64,000 nucleotides of DNA from contig NZ_CP045354.1 in NCBI RefSeq assembly GCF_009363435.1, positions 3,996,501 to 4,060,500 on the forward strand, read 5' to 3'. The notes under the pieces were generated by a model that saw only the letters and a list, made by a program, of their open reading frames with translations, had not been told where the DNA came from and did no database searches. Numbering within the stretch: the stretch's first letter is position 1; the number at the start of each line of letters is the position of its first letter. The DNA comes from Labrenzia sp. THAF82 (lineage in GTDB: Bacteria > Pseudomonadota > Alphaproteobacteria > Rhizobiales > Stappiaceae). The position numbers were made by a program, and so were the translations under genes. Of this stretch, positions 17,575-25,965 are shown one piece after another.

Positions 17575-18612
17575 TCAGCTTTCTTCGTCGTCCGATTTTT
17601 CCGAAACGCCAGCATCCGCGAATGTTGCCATGCCGGAATGCATTTCTGCGGCAGCCTTTGCAATACCGGCAGCAAGCGCTGCGCCCGAGCCTTCACCAAG
17701 CCGCATTCCAAAATCAAACAGGGCTTCCTTGCCCATGTGTTCAAGGGTCTTGGCATGCGCCTGCTCTGCGGAAAGATGAGCGAACAGGCAGTGATCAAGC
17801 CCGTCGGGGTCCATTGCATAAACAACGGCTGCTGCCGCAGTCGTGACAAATCCATCGACGATGACGGGCACTCTTTGCAAGCGAGCAGCGATGATCAATC
17901 CGGCCATTGCCGCGATCTCCCGACCACCGACTTTGCGCAAGACTTCCAGCGGGTCTTTCTCGCCGCCAAGGCGGGCAACAGCTTTCTCAACAGCGTCACG
18001 TTTGCGCTTCAGGCCTTCATCATCAACACCGGTGCCGCGCCCGATCCAATCCTCTGCCTTTCCGCCGAAGAGTCCATTGATGACCGCAGCTGCAACCGTC
18101 GTGTTGCCGATCCCCATTTCACCAAGACAAATCAGGTCAATACCACCGGCAAGCGCTTCCATGCCGTAGGCCATGGTCGCGGCGCAGTTGGCTTCATCGA
18201 GGGCATCTTCCTGTGTGATGCTTGGCGTTGGCATGTCGACGGCAAGGTCAAACACTTTCAATCCGACATCATATGCGCGGCAGATCTGATTGATCGCGGC
18301 ACCACCGGCGGCAAAGTTCTCCACCATTTGCCGGTTGACCGCGCTTGGAAATGCGGACACCCCTTCATCGGCAACACCATGAGCCGTGGCGAAAATCGCA
18401 ACAAGAGGACGCGTCACCTTGGGCGGCGCATTGCCGGACCAAGCTGCCAGCCACTCTGCAATCTCTTCAAGTTGACCGAGCGAGCCGGCAGGCTTGGTCA
18501 GTTGTGCGTCCCGCTCCTTGACCTTGCGAACCGCTTCATCATCCGGTCCAGGCATGGATTTCACCAGATTGCGGATGTCATCAAAGGGAAGCGCGGTCTC
18601 GGAAAGGGACAT
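17575..18612 (-). CDS. cobT: Nicotinate-nucleotide--dimethylbenzimidazole phosphoribosyltransferase
   Basis: A 345-residue enzyme of the nucleotide-loop assembly of cobalamin. It transfers phosphoribose from nicotinate mononucleotide to 5,6-dimethylbenzimidazole. Diagnostic stretches are LTKPAGSLGQLEEIAEWLA near residue 35, FATAHGVADEGVSAFP near 75, CLGEMGIGNTTVAAAV near 160 and the C-terminal LFDFGMRLGEGSGAALA that carries the catalytic Glu region. The length is normal for the family. The ATG at 18612 gives the usual N-terminus. It is divergent from cobS, which catalyses the next ligation, over only 107 bp, so both probably share a regulatory region. No cobalamin riboswitch fits in that gap. 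Confidence 0.95.
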   Translation of the reverse strand: MSLSETALPFDDIRNLVKSMPGPDDEAVRKVKERDAQLTKPAGSLGQLEEIAEWLAAWSGNAPPKVTRPLVAIFATAHGVADEGVSAFPSAVNRQMVENFAAGGAAINQICRAYDVGLKVFDLAVDMPTPSITQEDALDEANCAATMAYGMEALAGGIDLICLGEMGIGNTTVAAAVINGLFGGKAEDWIGRGTGVDDEGLKRKRDAVEKAVARLGGEKDPLEVLRKVGGREIAAMAGLIIAARLQRVPVIVDGFVTTAAAAVVYAMDPDGLDHCLFAHLSAEQAHAKTLEHMGKEALFDFGMRLGEGSGAALAAGIAKAAAEMHSGMATFADAGVSEKSDDEES

Positions 18613-18719
18613 GGATTTCAGGTTCCGGTTCTCAGGCCGGATCATGCCAGCCACTTGGTCTCGCTAAGGCGCTGATCTATAACGGCGCACACGCAAAACT
18701 CAAGCACAGGACCGGCCTG

Positions 18720-19592
18720 ATGAGCCCTGAAACCGACCAACCTGCTGATTCAGGTGCAAAAACCGGAACCAACAAAACCCGGGATCACTTCAATCGGCTC
18801 ACCAAGGGTTTCCCGGCACTGATGGCTGACACCGCGGCCTGCATTCGATTCTTTTCTCGTTTACCCCTTCCAAAGGTCAACGCTCAAGACAATCCGGCAG
18901 CAGCGCCAGACTTTGCAAGGATCAGCCGGGCTGCGCCCATTGCCGGCATGGCCGTTGCCTTGCCTGCCGCCGGACTTGGTATGCTTCTGGGCTATACGGC
19001 GCTTCCGGTTCTTGCCATTGCGGCTCTGATTGTCGTCATGCTGGCTGTGACCACGGGTGCGCTTCACGAAGATGGTCTCAGCGATGTTGCGGACGGCTTT
19101 TTTGGGGGTTCGACCCCTCCAAAGCGGCTGGAAATCATGAAAGACAGCCGCATCGGCGCTTTCGGGGCATTGGCTCTGGTGCTGTCCGTCGTCTTGAAGA
19201 TCGCGCTGCTTGCCGAACTTTGGCAGCGCTTCGACCCTGCGGATGCTGCCTTGCTTCTGCTTGGCGGAGAAGCGGCCAGTCGCGCTTTCATTGTCTGGCA
19301 GTGGCAACAACACCCCCTCGCCCGTCCAGACGGTCTGGCAGCCCGGTTCGGAAAACCCGACAAAACTTGTGTCCGGCAGGCGTTCTTGTTCACCGTTCCA
19401 TTCCTGCTGCCCGCAGCCTTCCTGCTCTCGTTACCGGGCTTCCTGCTGGCCTGTCTGCTACCGGCGGCCCTGGCATTTGGCATTGGTCAACTCGCAGACC
19501 AGAAGATTGGTGGTGTTTCAGGCGATATTCTGGGCGCAATTCAGCAAATTTGTGCACTTGGTTTTTTGCTTGGGATGCTTATGGTGCCCTGA
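18720..19592 (+). CDS. cobS: Adenosylcobinamide-GDP ribazoletransferase (cobalamin synthase)
   Basis: A 290-residue integral membrane protein that joins adenosylcobinamide-GDP with alpha-ribazole to complete cobalamin. Signature stretches are TRLPLP-like FFSRLPLPKVN near residue 42, ALHEDGLSDVADGFFGG near 114-130 (the conserved acidic DGLxDxxDG motif) and RIGAFGALALVLSVVLK near 141. About six hydrophobic helices follow. The N-terminal 35 residues before the core are longer than usual, so a start nearer residue 35 (ALMADTAACIRFF) is possible. It is divergent from cobT, and an exported hydrolase follows after 26 bp. Confidence 0.94.
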   Translation: MSPETDQPADSGAKTGTNKTRDHFNRLTKGFPALMADTAACIRFFSRLPLPKVNAQDNPAAAPDFARISRAAPIAGMAVALPAAGLGMLLGYTALPVLAIAALIVVMLAVTTGALHEDGLSDVADGFFGGSTPPKRLEIMKDSRIGAFGALALVLSVVLKIALLAELWQRFDPADAALLLLGGEAASRAFIVWQWQQHPLARPDGLAARFGKPDKTCVRQAFLFTVPFLLPAAFLLSLPGFLLACLLPAALAFGIGQLADQKIGGVSGDILGAIQQICALGFLLGMLMVP

Positions 19593-19618
19593 GTTACTGA
19601 GTAAAGGCTGCCAAACAG

Positions 19619-20812
19619 ATGACCGCCACTTTTCCGCGAGATCCGTTCTTCAAGCACCAGGCAGCATGCCTCAAGGCTTTCGCGATTGTTTTTTTGTGTC
19701 TCGGTCTCGGTGCCTGCGGCGGACGGCCTGACCTTGGCGCTTTGGCGCTGAACGACGCGCCCGCGCCGGGTGCAGAGGTCACCGACATCATGATCGTCAC
19801 GACCCGCGACAAGGATGCGACCCCGGACACCTATTTCGGCGGTGAACGCGGACAGGCAATCGGCTATGCCGAAGCCTCCATTTCCGTTCCTCCGGATCAT
19901 GAGCCGGGACAGATTGAATGGCCAAACAGTTTTCCCGGAGATCCAGAAAAGAACTTTGTCACCCGCAAGGCAGGCTATATCGCTGACAAGGCCTCCTTCA
20001 CGAACGAGATCAACCGCAGACTGGCCTCAAAACCACGTGACGAACGAGAAATTTTTGTCTTCATTCACGGCTACAATACCCGCTTTCCCGAAGCCCTCTA
20101 CCGGTTCACGCAGATCATTCATGATTCTGAGTTTGCAGGCGTACCGGTTCTGTTCACATGGGCTTCGCGAGGTAAGGTTCAGGACTATGTCTATGACCTG
20201 AACAGCGCTGCGATTGCGCGGCAAGCGCTGGAACAAACACTTATTCAGTTGTCAAACACACGCGCAGAGAAGATCACCATTCTCGCGCACTCCATGGGTA
20301 ACTGGCTGTTGATGGAAACAGCGGTGCAGGCGTCTGTTAGCGACCGGCGCAAAATGACGCGCAAGATTGACGAGGTCATACTTGCAGCACCCGATATCGA
20401 CATCGACCTCTTCAAGGCACAACTGAAAAAACTCGGCCGCCCGCCGAAACCATATATCGTCATTGTTTCTCGTGACGACCGGGCCTTGCGCCTTTCACGG
20501 GCCATTGCCGGTGGCAAAGAGCGAGTTGGCGCTTATTCCGATGACAAAGAGCTAACCGAACTTGGAGCCGTCGTCGTGGATCTAACGGAATTGGATGCCC
20601 AGGACGGGTCGCATCACTCGAAATTCGCTCAGTTGGCGCAGTTTCAACCGCAATTGCGCAAAACCCTCGGACAATCGAGCTTGACCAGGTCGGTAAACCG
20701 TGGAAACGCGGGGACGGTTGGCGATGATCTGGGCAATTTGGTGGGCAATACAATTGCGCTCCCCGTGCGCATCATTGCCGCCCCGTTCAATTATGCCGGT
20801 GGTGGAACTTGA
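19619..20812 (+). CDS. Alpha/beta hydrolase lipoprotein (DUF900-type esterase/lipase)
   Basis: A 397-residue probable lipoprotein. Residues 14-33 are hydrophobic and end in LGLGACGG, a lipobox with the modified Cys at about residue 33. The catalytic domain has the oxyanion strand EIFVFIHGYNTRFPEALYR near 140, FTWASRGKVQDYVYD near 180, and the nucleophile elbow ILAHSMGNWLLMETA near 220 (GHSMG-like, Ser nucleophile). These are the marks of the DUF900 esterase family found in alphaproteobacteria. A likely acid/His pair is in DGSHHSKFAQL near 330. The location is periplasmic face of a membrane. Substrate unknown. It may be cotranscribed with cobS. Confidence 0.85.
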   Translation: MTATFPRDPFFKHQAACLKAFAIVFLCLGLGACGGRPDLGALALNDAPAPGAEVTDIMIVTTRDKDATPDTYFGGERGQAIGYAEASISVPPDHEPGQIEWPNSFPGDPEKNFVTRKAGYIADKASFTNEINRRLASKPRDEREIFVFIHGYNTRFPEALYRFTQIIHDSEFAGVPVLFTWASRGKVQDYVYDLNSAAIARQALEQTLIQLSNTRAEKITILAHSMGNWLLMETAVQASVSDRRKMTRKIDEVILAAPDIDIDLFKAQLKKLGRPPKPYIVIVSRDDRALRLSRAIAGGKERVGAYSDDKELTELGAVVVDLTELDAQDGSHHSKFAQLAQFQPQLRKTLGQSSLTRSVNRGNAGTVGDDLGNLVGNTIALPVRIIAAPFNYAGGGT

Positions 20813-20870
20813 TGGTTCATTGCAATTGATTGAGGCCTGACGTCTTGGCAAAGCCATATTCCAGCGCCAT

Positions 20871-21074
20871 ATGCGCCACATGAATTCGCCATGTATAAAA
20901 ATCTGCCAGATCGACCGAAACAGCGGCCTTTGCACGGGGTGCTGGCGTTCGCTCGACGAAATTGCCGGCTGGTCGAGCTATAGCGAAGAAACCCGCTCCC
21001 AGATCATGTCCGGGCTGGATAGCCGCAGGGTCGCACACGAAACGCGTGGTGGCGGCATTTCCGGAGCTCGCTGA
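20871..21074 (+). CDS. DUF1289 domain-containing small protein
   Basis: A 67-residue protein with the DUF1289 pattern: [20 protein letters not shown], four cysteines (C8, C12, C21, C24) spaced for one metal ion, followed by [15 protein letters not shown]. The family is widespread in proteobacteria and its function is not established. Its stop overlaps the start of the aspartic protease gene, so the two are translationally coupled. Confidence 0.88.
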   Translation: MRHMNSPCIKICQIDRNSGLCTGCWRSLDEIAGWSSYSEETRSQIMSGLDSRRVAHETRGGGISGAR

Positions 21075-21787
21075 TGGGTGGCCCCAAGCAACTGCGCGGC
21101 CTCATCGTTGCCGTCCTGATCGTGGTCATGGGCATCGCCGTTTTCTACGCCGTATTCGGTGATCCGACAGATCCGGCAAACGCCAACTTCGATGACAGAG
21201 GCCCGCGCGTCGTGGCCTTGTCGGCACTGGCGTTTGTTTTCATCGCCAGCTTCATTTTCGGCCAACCGAAAGTGCGGGAAATCATCCAGGGAACACTGTT
21301 CTGGGGCGGACTTTGCGCTCTTCTTGTGATCGGCTACACGTTTCGCACCGATCTTGTGCAGGCAGGCTACCGGGTGCTGGGTGCCTTGTCGCCGGGCCTT
21401 GCTGTCAGCCAACCTGATGGGTCGCTCCTGATTGTGCGCGATGCCGGGGGCCATTTTGTCCTTGATGGCCGTGTCAACGGTACACGGACCAGTTTCCTGC
21501 TTGATACCGGCGCCAGCGCAGTTGTTCTGAGCTATCAGGACGCCCTCCGCGCCGGCTTTGAGGATCGGGACCTTTCTTTCACAGTCCCGGTTTCAACGGC
21601 CAATGGAAGAACTCTGGTCGCGCCCGTGCGGATCGAAAGCCTGACCATCGGCGATCATACCTTGCGCAATGTTCGTGCGTTCGTCGGAAGACAAGGCAAT
21701 CTAGAAGCAAGCCTTTTTGGAATGACGGCACTGGACCGGCTGAGAAGCTGGCGGATCGAAGGCGACCGCCTGATCATGACCCCTTGA
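21074..21787 (+). CDS. Membrane-anchored clan AA aspartic protease (TIGR02281-like)
   Basis: A 237-residue protein. Three hydrophobic segments lie near residues 5-25, 47-62 and 73-90. A retropepsin-like domain follows with the active-site motif FLLDTGASAVVLS at about residues 139-151 (Asp-Thr-Gly), and later FGMTALDRLRSWRIEGDRLIM at the C-terminus. Such proteins have one DTG motif per chain and act as dimers. The catalytic domain is likely periplasmic. It is coupled to the DUF1289 gene upstream, an arrangement I recall from other alphaproteobacteria. Natural substrate unknown. Confidence 0.88.
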   Translation: MGGPKQLRGLIVAVLIVVMGIAVFYAVFGDPTDPANANFDDRGPRVVALSALAFVFIASFIFGQPKVREIIQGTLFWGGLCALLVIGYTFRTDLVQAGYRVLGALSPGLAVSQPDGSLLIVRDAGGHFVLDGRVNGTRTSFLLDTGASAVVLSYQDALRAGFEDRDLSFTVPVSTANGRTLVAPVRIESLTIGDHTLRNVRAFVGRQGNLEASLFGMTALDRLRSWRIEGDRLIMTP

Positions 21788-21794
21788 AGCAGCG

Positions 21795-22826
21795 CTATTC
21801 GGCAGCCTCGGCGTCATAGTCCGTCGGACTGACGGCAGCCAGAGCCTTCTCGACAACTTCGAGCCCTGCCCCCGGTTTGATCGCCTCGACAGTCAAAATG
21901 CGCCGCCAAGACCGTGCGCCTGGTCGTCCGTGAAAAAGCCCCAACATGTGACGGGTCATGTGAGCGAGTTTGACACCCTTGCCAAGCTGGACTTCAAGAT
22001 AGGTCATATGCGCCCGCACAGCATCCCAGGGTGAAACATCACCCTCCTGGCTGCCATAGAGCCTGCGGTCGACCTCGCCGAGGAGTTGAGGCGTGTGATA
22101 GGCAGCGCGCCCGTACATCAGGCCATCAAGATCTTCCAGAAAGGGCTCGGCCTGATCGAGCGTTTCAAGACCGCCATTCAGGCCAATGAACCGCTCAGGC
22201 ATTCGCTTCTTCAAACGAACGACACGGTCATAGTCGAGCGGTGGAATGTCCCGGTTTTCCTTGGGGCTGAGACCTTGAAGCCATGCCTTTCGGGCATGCA
22301 CCCAGAGCGCATCCGCTCCGGCTGCAAAGACTTTGTCGGCCATGTCATCAAGCGCTCTCTCAGTGTCCTGGTCATCAACACCCAGTCGGCACTTGACCGT
22401 CACCGGTATATCGACCGCGTCTTTCATTGCCGACACGCACTTGGCGACCAGGTCCGGCTCCTGCATCAAACAAGCACCGAAGCGGCCGGACTGTACCCGG
22501 TCGGATGGACAACCGACATTGATATTGACCTCGTCATACCCGAAGTCGGCCACAATTTTCGCAGCCTTTGCCATTTCATCCGGATCTGATCCGCCCAGTT
22601 GGCAGGCAATCGGGTGTTCAATCTCGGAAAAGCCAATCAGATGCTGCCGGTCCCCATGGATCACGGCACCGGTCGTCACCATTTCAGTATAGAGCAAGCC
22701 ACGCGCGGTCAGCTGCCGGTGAAATGCACGGCAGTGCCGATCCGTCCATTCCATCATGGGTGCGACGGAGAAACGGTGCTGATCAGTCTTTGCAGCGTCC
22801 GCATCATAGCCTTTGATTTTATTCAT
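21795..22826 (-). CDS. dusA: tRNA-dihydrouridine(20/20a) synthase
   Basis: A 343-residue FMN enzyme that reduces uridines in the tRNA D-loop using NADPH. The start of the barrel is RFSVAPMMEWTDRHCRAFHR near residue 18, with the FMN and catalytic region EVNINVGCPSDRVQSGRFGACLM near residue 95-117 (active-site Cys in the last segment). PVTVKCRLGVDD, WVHARKAWLQGLSPKENR and FIGLNGGLET follow. The KAWLxGLSPKENR stretch is specific to DusA rather than DusB or DusC. It is convergent with the protease gene, 7 bp apart. Confidence 0.95.
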   Translation of the reverse strand: MNKIKGYDADAAKTDQHRFSVAPMMEWTDRHCRAFHRQLTARGLLYTEMVTTGAVIHGDRQHLIGFSEIEHPIACQLGGSDPDEMAKAAKIVADFGYDEVNINVGCPSDRVQSGRFGACLMQEPDLVAKCVSAMKDAVDIPVTVKCRLGVDDQDTERALDDMADKVFAAGADALWVHARKAWLQGLSPKENRDIPPLDYDRVVRLKKRMPERFIGLNGGLETLDQAEPFLEDLDGLMYGRAAYHTPQLLGEVDRRLYGSQEGDVSPWDAVRAHMTYLEVQLGKGVKLAHMTRHMLGLFHGRPGARSWRRILTVEAIKPGAGLEVVEKALAAVSPTDYDAEAAE

Positions 22827-23129
22827 TTTTCAAAACCTACAACGACAACCAGCGCTTCGTCAGAGCACAGTCATCCGCGTCCTTCATGACCGTTGCCAGC
22901 AAACGAATATCATCCGCTGGATCAATCCCAAGCATGTGCTCTCGCTTCGAATGAGTTGCATATATCAAGACTCATCCAATGCGGAAAGGTGCGATCTGAG
23001 GTCTGTCAGCGCTGCAATACTTGACCACGTCCCGGCTAGCATTCCGAGACAGGGCGGCTAGGTCGTTCGGATTTCAAGCCACAAACCAGGTCAGGAGATT
23101 TTGGCTCCGGGTCCCTTTTACTTGATCCG
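22827..23129. other. 303-bp gap between dusA and the DUF3179 gene
   Basis: No open frame with recognisable content, no strong hairpin and no tRNA-like fold was seen. The dusA promoter must lie in the left part. The right part is the 3' flank of the DUF3179 gene. Confidence 0.4.
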
Positions 23130-24518
23130 TTACTCCGGCCAAAGCGCTGTACCGGGGTGAAATTGCGACCAGGCGAACCAGAAGGCCTGGTGACTGCCGA
23201 GATCGGAGCCATCGGCGTCTTGTGCGCGGATGCCTCCGGCGTCCAGTTTGAGACGCACGTTTTCAAATGCGATTTCTTCTCCGCTTTGAAGCGCGGCCAT
23301 CGCCTTGCTGCGCTGAAATGCAACCGGTTTGCCTGAAGCAGTCAACGCGCCGATGATGTCCTCGTGAACGGGCAAGCGCGGATCGATGTCACCGATGGGG
23401 AAAATCGGACCATTTGCGTCGCGGGTATTGCGGAAATCCGGATCACGGCCGAGGGCGTAACGCTCTTTCAGCACCGTGGTGTCGGGATGCTCCTTCTTCC
23501 ACCGGCCCCAGTCGGTCGTCACCACTGTTGCCTGCTCCAGTTTCAGGTTCTTCTCAGAAAGCGGGCCTGTCACCGCGTGGCCAAGAAATGTGTCAAAGAC
23601 GGAATAAGTGTTGAGGTCGTACATCACTTTGTTGGACCGGATCAGAAGACCTGAAGTGCGCAGGATCGGACGGTCAATGCCTTCCGGCATGCGATCCGTG
23701 AAGTATGCCTGGGCCGCTCCGCACAAGGTGCAATAGGGAATGCCCAGATCACGACCACCAAGCGTGTCGTTGACCATTTCGCGCACTTCCATGATCTGGC
23801 GCGGGTAAGCACGAGATTCGCCATTCACTGTAATTCCGAAAACGATATCGTCGTCTTTCAGCCAGCTTGCTTCTTGAGCGCTGATCACTTCCGGATTGTC
23901 GGCCGCCGGTATGCAATTGCACAACTCATCGGTTTTGTCGTGCGGACGATTGTCAATCAGAACACCGCCCCAGGACACCATTCGCCAGTCTATATCGCCT
24001 TCAATGAATATCTTGTCCAAGCCCGGGATGATGCTCGTGAAAATTTCGCGTTTGACCTGCAGATAGCCGGGTGGCGCTGGAATGTCCCATGCAATGAGAT
24101 GATCCGTCAGGACGCCCCAGGCGTTTTGCTTTCGCAGGTCCTTGCCCAAAAGATCGGAAGCCGCTGTTGAGAGAGCCACATTCAGCTGAGGCGACGTGAT
24201 GAAACGCATCAGATCACTAATGATCCAGGCAATGCGCGGGTCCTTCGACGCGGCAATTTCCGACAAGGCGACCACCTGGTCCCTGCCCCAAGCTGATTGC
24301 GTGACACTGTCGATGAACGCTGAACGGATTGCCGTTTGAAGGTCTTCCGAAAGCGGGCCATCCGGCACCGACGGGCGTTCACCATAGGTCTCAATCACAT
24401 AGTCTGGCAGCTTGCCGTCGTCTTGAGCGCGCAAGTCGTCGATACAGAAAAGACAAAGCAGCGCAGTCACGAAAGCTGCAAGTTTCAAACGGGACCGTAA
24501 GCTGATTGCCACTGCCAT
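23130..24518 (-). CDS. Exported DUF3179 domain-containing protein
   Basis: A 462-residue protein with a Sec signal (hydrophobic LAAFVTALLCLFCI, cleavage near LRAQD, residue 32). The N-terminal half is helical and HEAT-like (EIAASKDPRIAWIISDLMRF). The C-terminal half is DUF3179, recognised by DNRPHDKTDELCNCIPAADNPEV, VNGESRAYPRQIM, then DLGIPYCTLCGAAQAYF. The conserved Cys pair (CTLCG) and an RTSGLLIRSNKVMYD stretch are usual in the family. Function is unknown; a periplasmic thiol or metal role is only a guess. It stands alone in its transcription unit. Confidence 0.85.
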   Translation of the reverse strand: MAVAISLRSRLKLAAFVTALLCLFCIDDLRAQDDGKLPDYVIETYGERPSVPDGPLSEDLQTAIRSAFIDSVTQSAWGRDQVVALSEIAASKDPRIAWIISDLMRFITSPQLNVALSTAASDLLGKDLRKQNAWGVLTDHLIAWDIPAPPGYLQVKREIFTSIIPGLDKIFIEGDIDWRMVSWGGVLIDNRPHDKTDELCNCIPAADNPEVISAQEASWLKDDDIVFGITVNGESRAYPRQIMEVREMVNDTLGGRDLGIPYCTLCGAAQAYFTDRMPEGIDRPILRTSGLLIRSNKVMYDLNTYSVFDTFLGHAVTGPLSEKNLKLEQATVVTTDWGRWKKEHPDTTVLKERYALGRDPDFRNTRDANGPIFPIGDIDPRLPVHEDIIGALTASGKPVAFQRSKAMAALQSGEEIAFENVRLKLDAGGIRAQDADGSDLGSHQAFWFAWSQFHPGTALWPE

Positions 24519-24751
24519 TCTGACGCCTTTCCAAGGTTGCCCATGCCATCAGTGCTTCCGCACGCGATGGGTCTTTCAACGCATGAGACACGGTAGAGCG
24601 CTGTTGCAGTGACCTGCCAATCACAAACTCATTAGCGAGCTGTGAGCTTCCAACGTTTGTCAGGCCTTGTGTTTGACTTCGTTGCAGTTTCAAAGGTCCG
24701 ATCAAACCGAAGTGATTGGTCGCCAATGTTTCTTGTCGCTATCCATTTTCC

Positions 24752-25129
24752 ATGCGCACGGCCTTTCTGATCGCTTTACTGACAATGCTGGTGTTGCCCG
24801 CTGGTGCTGGGGAACACGGAAGCTTTTTCGGGACCTGGGGAACTGAAAAACAATGCGCGCGGGTACCACTAAAGCCCGGCGGAACTATGCTCTCAGAACC
24901 CTTTGAGATCGGACCTGAGTGGCTCAGACAGGGCCAATTGTGGTGCATGCTCAGCTGGGGACCGGTTGAAAGGCGTGAAAACGGGCTCTTTTCAGCAGCC
25001 CATGCGCGTTGCGGAGAAGACAGCGTTCGTCAGTATTTTCTGGGCGTGAAACTGGAACAGGACGAACTCACACTCCGGTGGGATTTTCCGGTCAAGAACG
25101 GCCCATTGAGACGTTGCCGGGTGCAATAG
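24752..25129 (+). CDS. Small exported protein of unknown function
   Basis: A 125-residue protein with a clear signal peptide (MRTAFLIALLTMLVLPAGAG, cleavage near residue 20). The mature part is about 105 residues, starts FFGTWGTEKQCARVPL and contains five cysteines (QCARV, LWCML, ARCGE, RRCRV among them), enough for two disulfides. The ATG at 24752 is chosen because the signal peptide begins there. It resembles small periplasmic proteins with a WGTxxxC start, but I know no named family. It is divergent from the DUF3179 gene. Confidence 0.65.
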   Translation: MRTAFLIALLTMLVLPAGAGEHGSFFGTWGTEKQCARVPLKPGGTMLSEPFEIGPEWLRQGQLWCMLSWGPVERRENGLFSAAHARCGEDSVRQYFLGVKLEQDELTLRWDFPVKNGPLRRCRVQ

Positions 25130-25272
25130 TGGACTGCGCCTAACCACTTAAAAAGTCGACGACCTGTCTGGGACAAAGCACGCATGCTCTCGCTTGCCGG
25201 AATGGAACTCACATCCATCTCAGACAGAGGAAATCTCAGACGTTCCCCGGGGGCTACAGGTCGAAACTCCAA

Positions 25273-25866
25273 CTAGTTCGTTATCCGCTCCAGCGTGATT
25301 GTGTTTTCCAAACGCGCCCTGATGTCTTTCCTGATGACATCGGAAATCTCGTCGCAGTTTGCGACGCGTCTGCCGTATGTGATGACGACCTCTGCGTTTC
25401 CATCATCAGACGTCAGCAAGTGTTGTGTCAGCAAGAAAGGTAGCCGGAGCTCAAAACCATTGTCTTTGACAAAATTCGCTTCCGGATTGTTGGCCAATGC
25501 CGCTTCGGCCTCTTCTGGAACGCACTGCTCTCTGAATGCAACAGAGACATCGTCAATCATCACCTGATCGAGATGACCATAATCCAGAATGCCGGTTGGT
25601 TCCTCGAGCGTTTCAGCATGGATGAGGATAATGTCCGAGCCTTTTGAAAAGGCTGTGAAGGAAACCTTGAACATCCGCCCATTGCTCTCCTGACGATGAT
25701 GCAATTCCCCAAGCGGTACGACGCTTTCGCCGATGACGATCCGGTAAGCTGCCTGATGTGTCGTCGTGACGGTGTTGGAGTTTCGATCAAGATAGTCATG
25801 GAACGCAGCGCTTGGCCCAGTTGAATAGAGAAACGCGGCAAGGAGCGTCAGTCCTCTTGGCAGCAT
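25273..25866 (-). CDS. Exported protein of unknown function
   Basis: A 197-residue protein with a signal peptide (LTLLAAFLYSTGPSAA, cleavage near residue 21). The mature chain is mixed alpha/beta without membrane segments and has two cysteines (EQCVPEE, VANCDEI) that could form one disulfide. I recognise no domain. The gene follows the condensation-fold acyltransferase on the same strand after 99 bp, and a reading frame open across that gap (25848-25975) overlaps its start, so the two may be linked. Confidence 0.6.
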   Translation of the reverse strand: MLPRGLTLLAAFLYSTGPSAAFHDYLDRNSNTVTTTHQAAYRIVIGESVVPLGELHHRQESNGRMFKVSFTAFSKGSDIILIHAETLEEPTGILDYGHLDQVMIDDVSVAFREQCVPEEAEAALANNPEANFVKDNGFELRLPFLLTQHLLTSDDGNAEVVITYGRRVANCDEISDVIRKDIRARLENTITLERITN

Positions 25867-25965
25867 GCTTGTCCTCCGATTGTGCTTGCCTCAACGGCCA
25901 GATCTATTTCCTTTGCCTTACCAATTGCAGCAGCAACGTCCTCAAAGACATCGAGAGATAGCCCA

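Noticed and set aside
17638..18675. A 345-codon plus-strand frame opposite cobT
   Set aside because: It is the shadow of a fully conserved cobT and shows no family signature.
18613..18719. A cobalamin riboswitch between cobT and cobS
   Set aside because: The gap of 107 bp is too short for the full element plus promoters, and the B12 box was not found.
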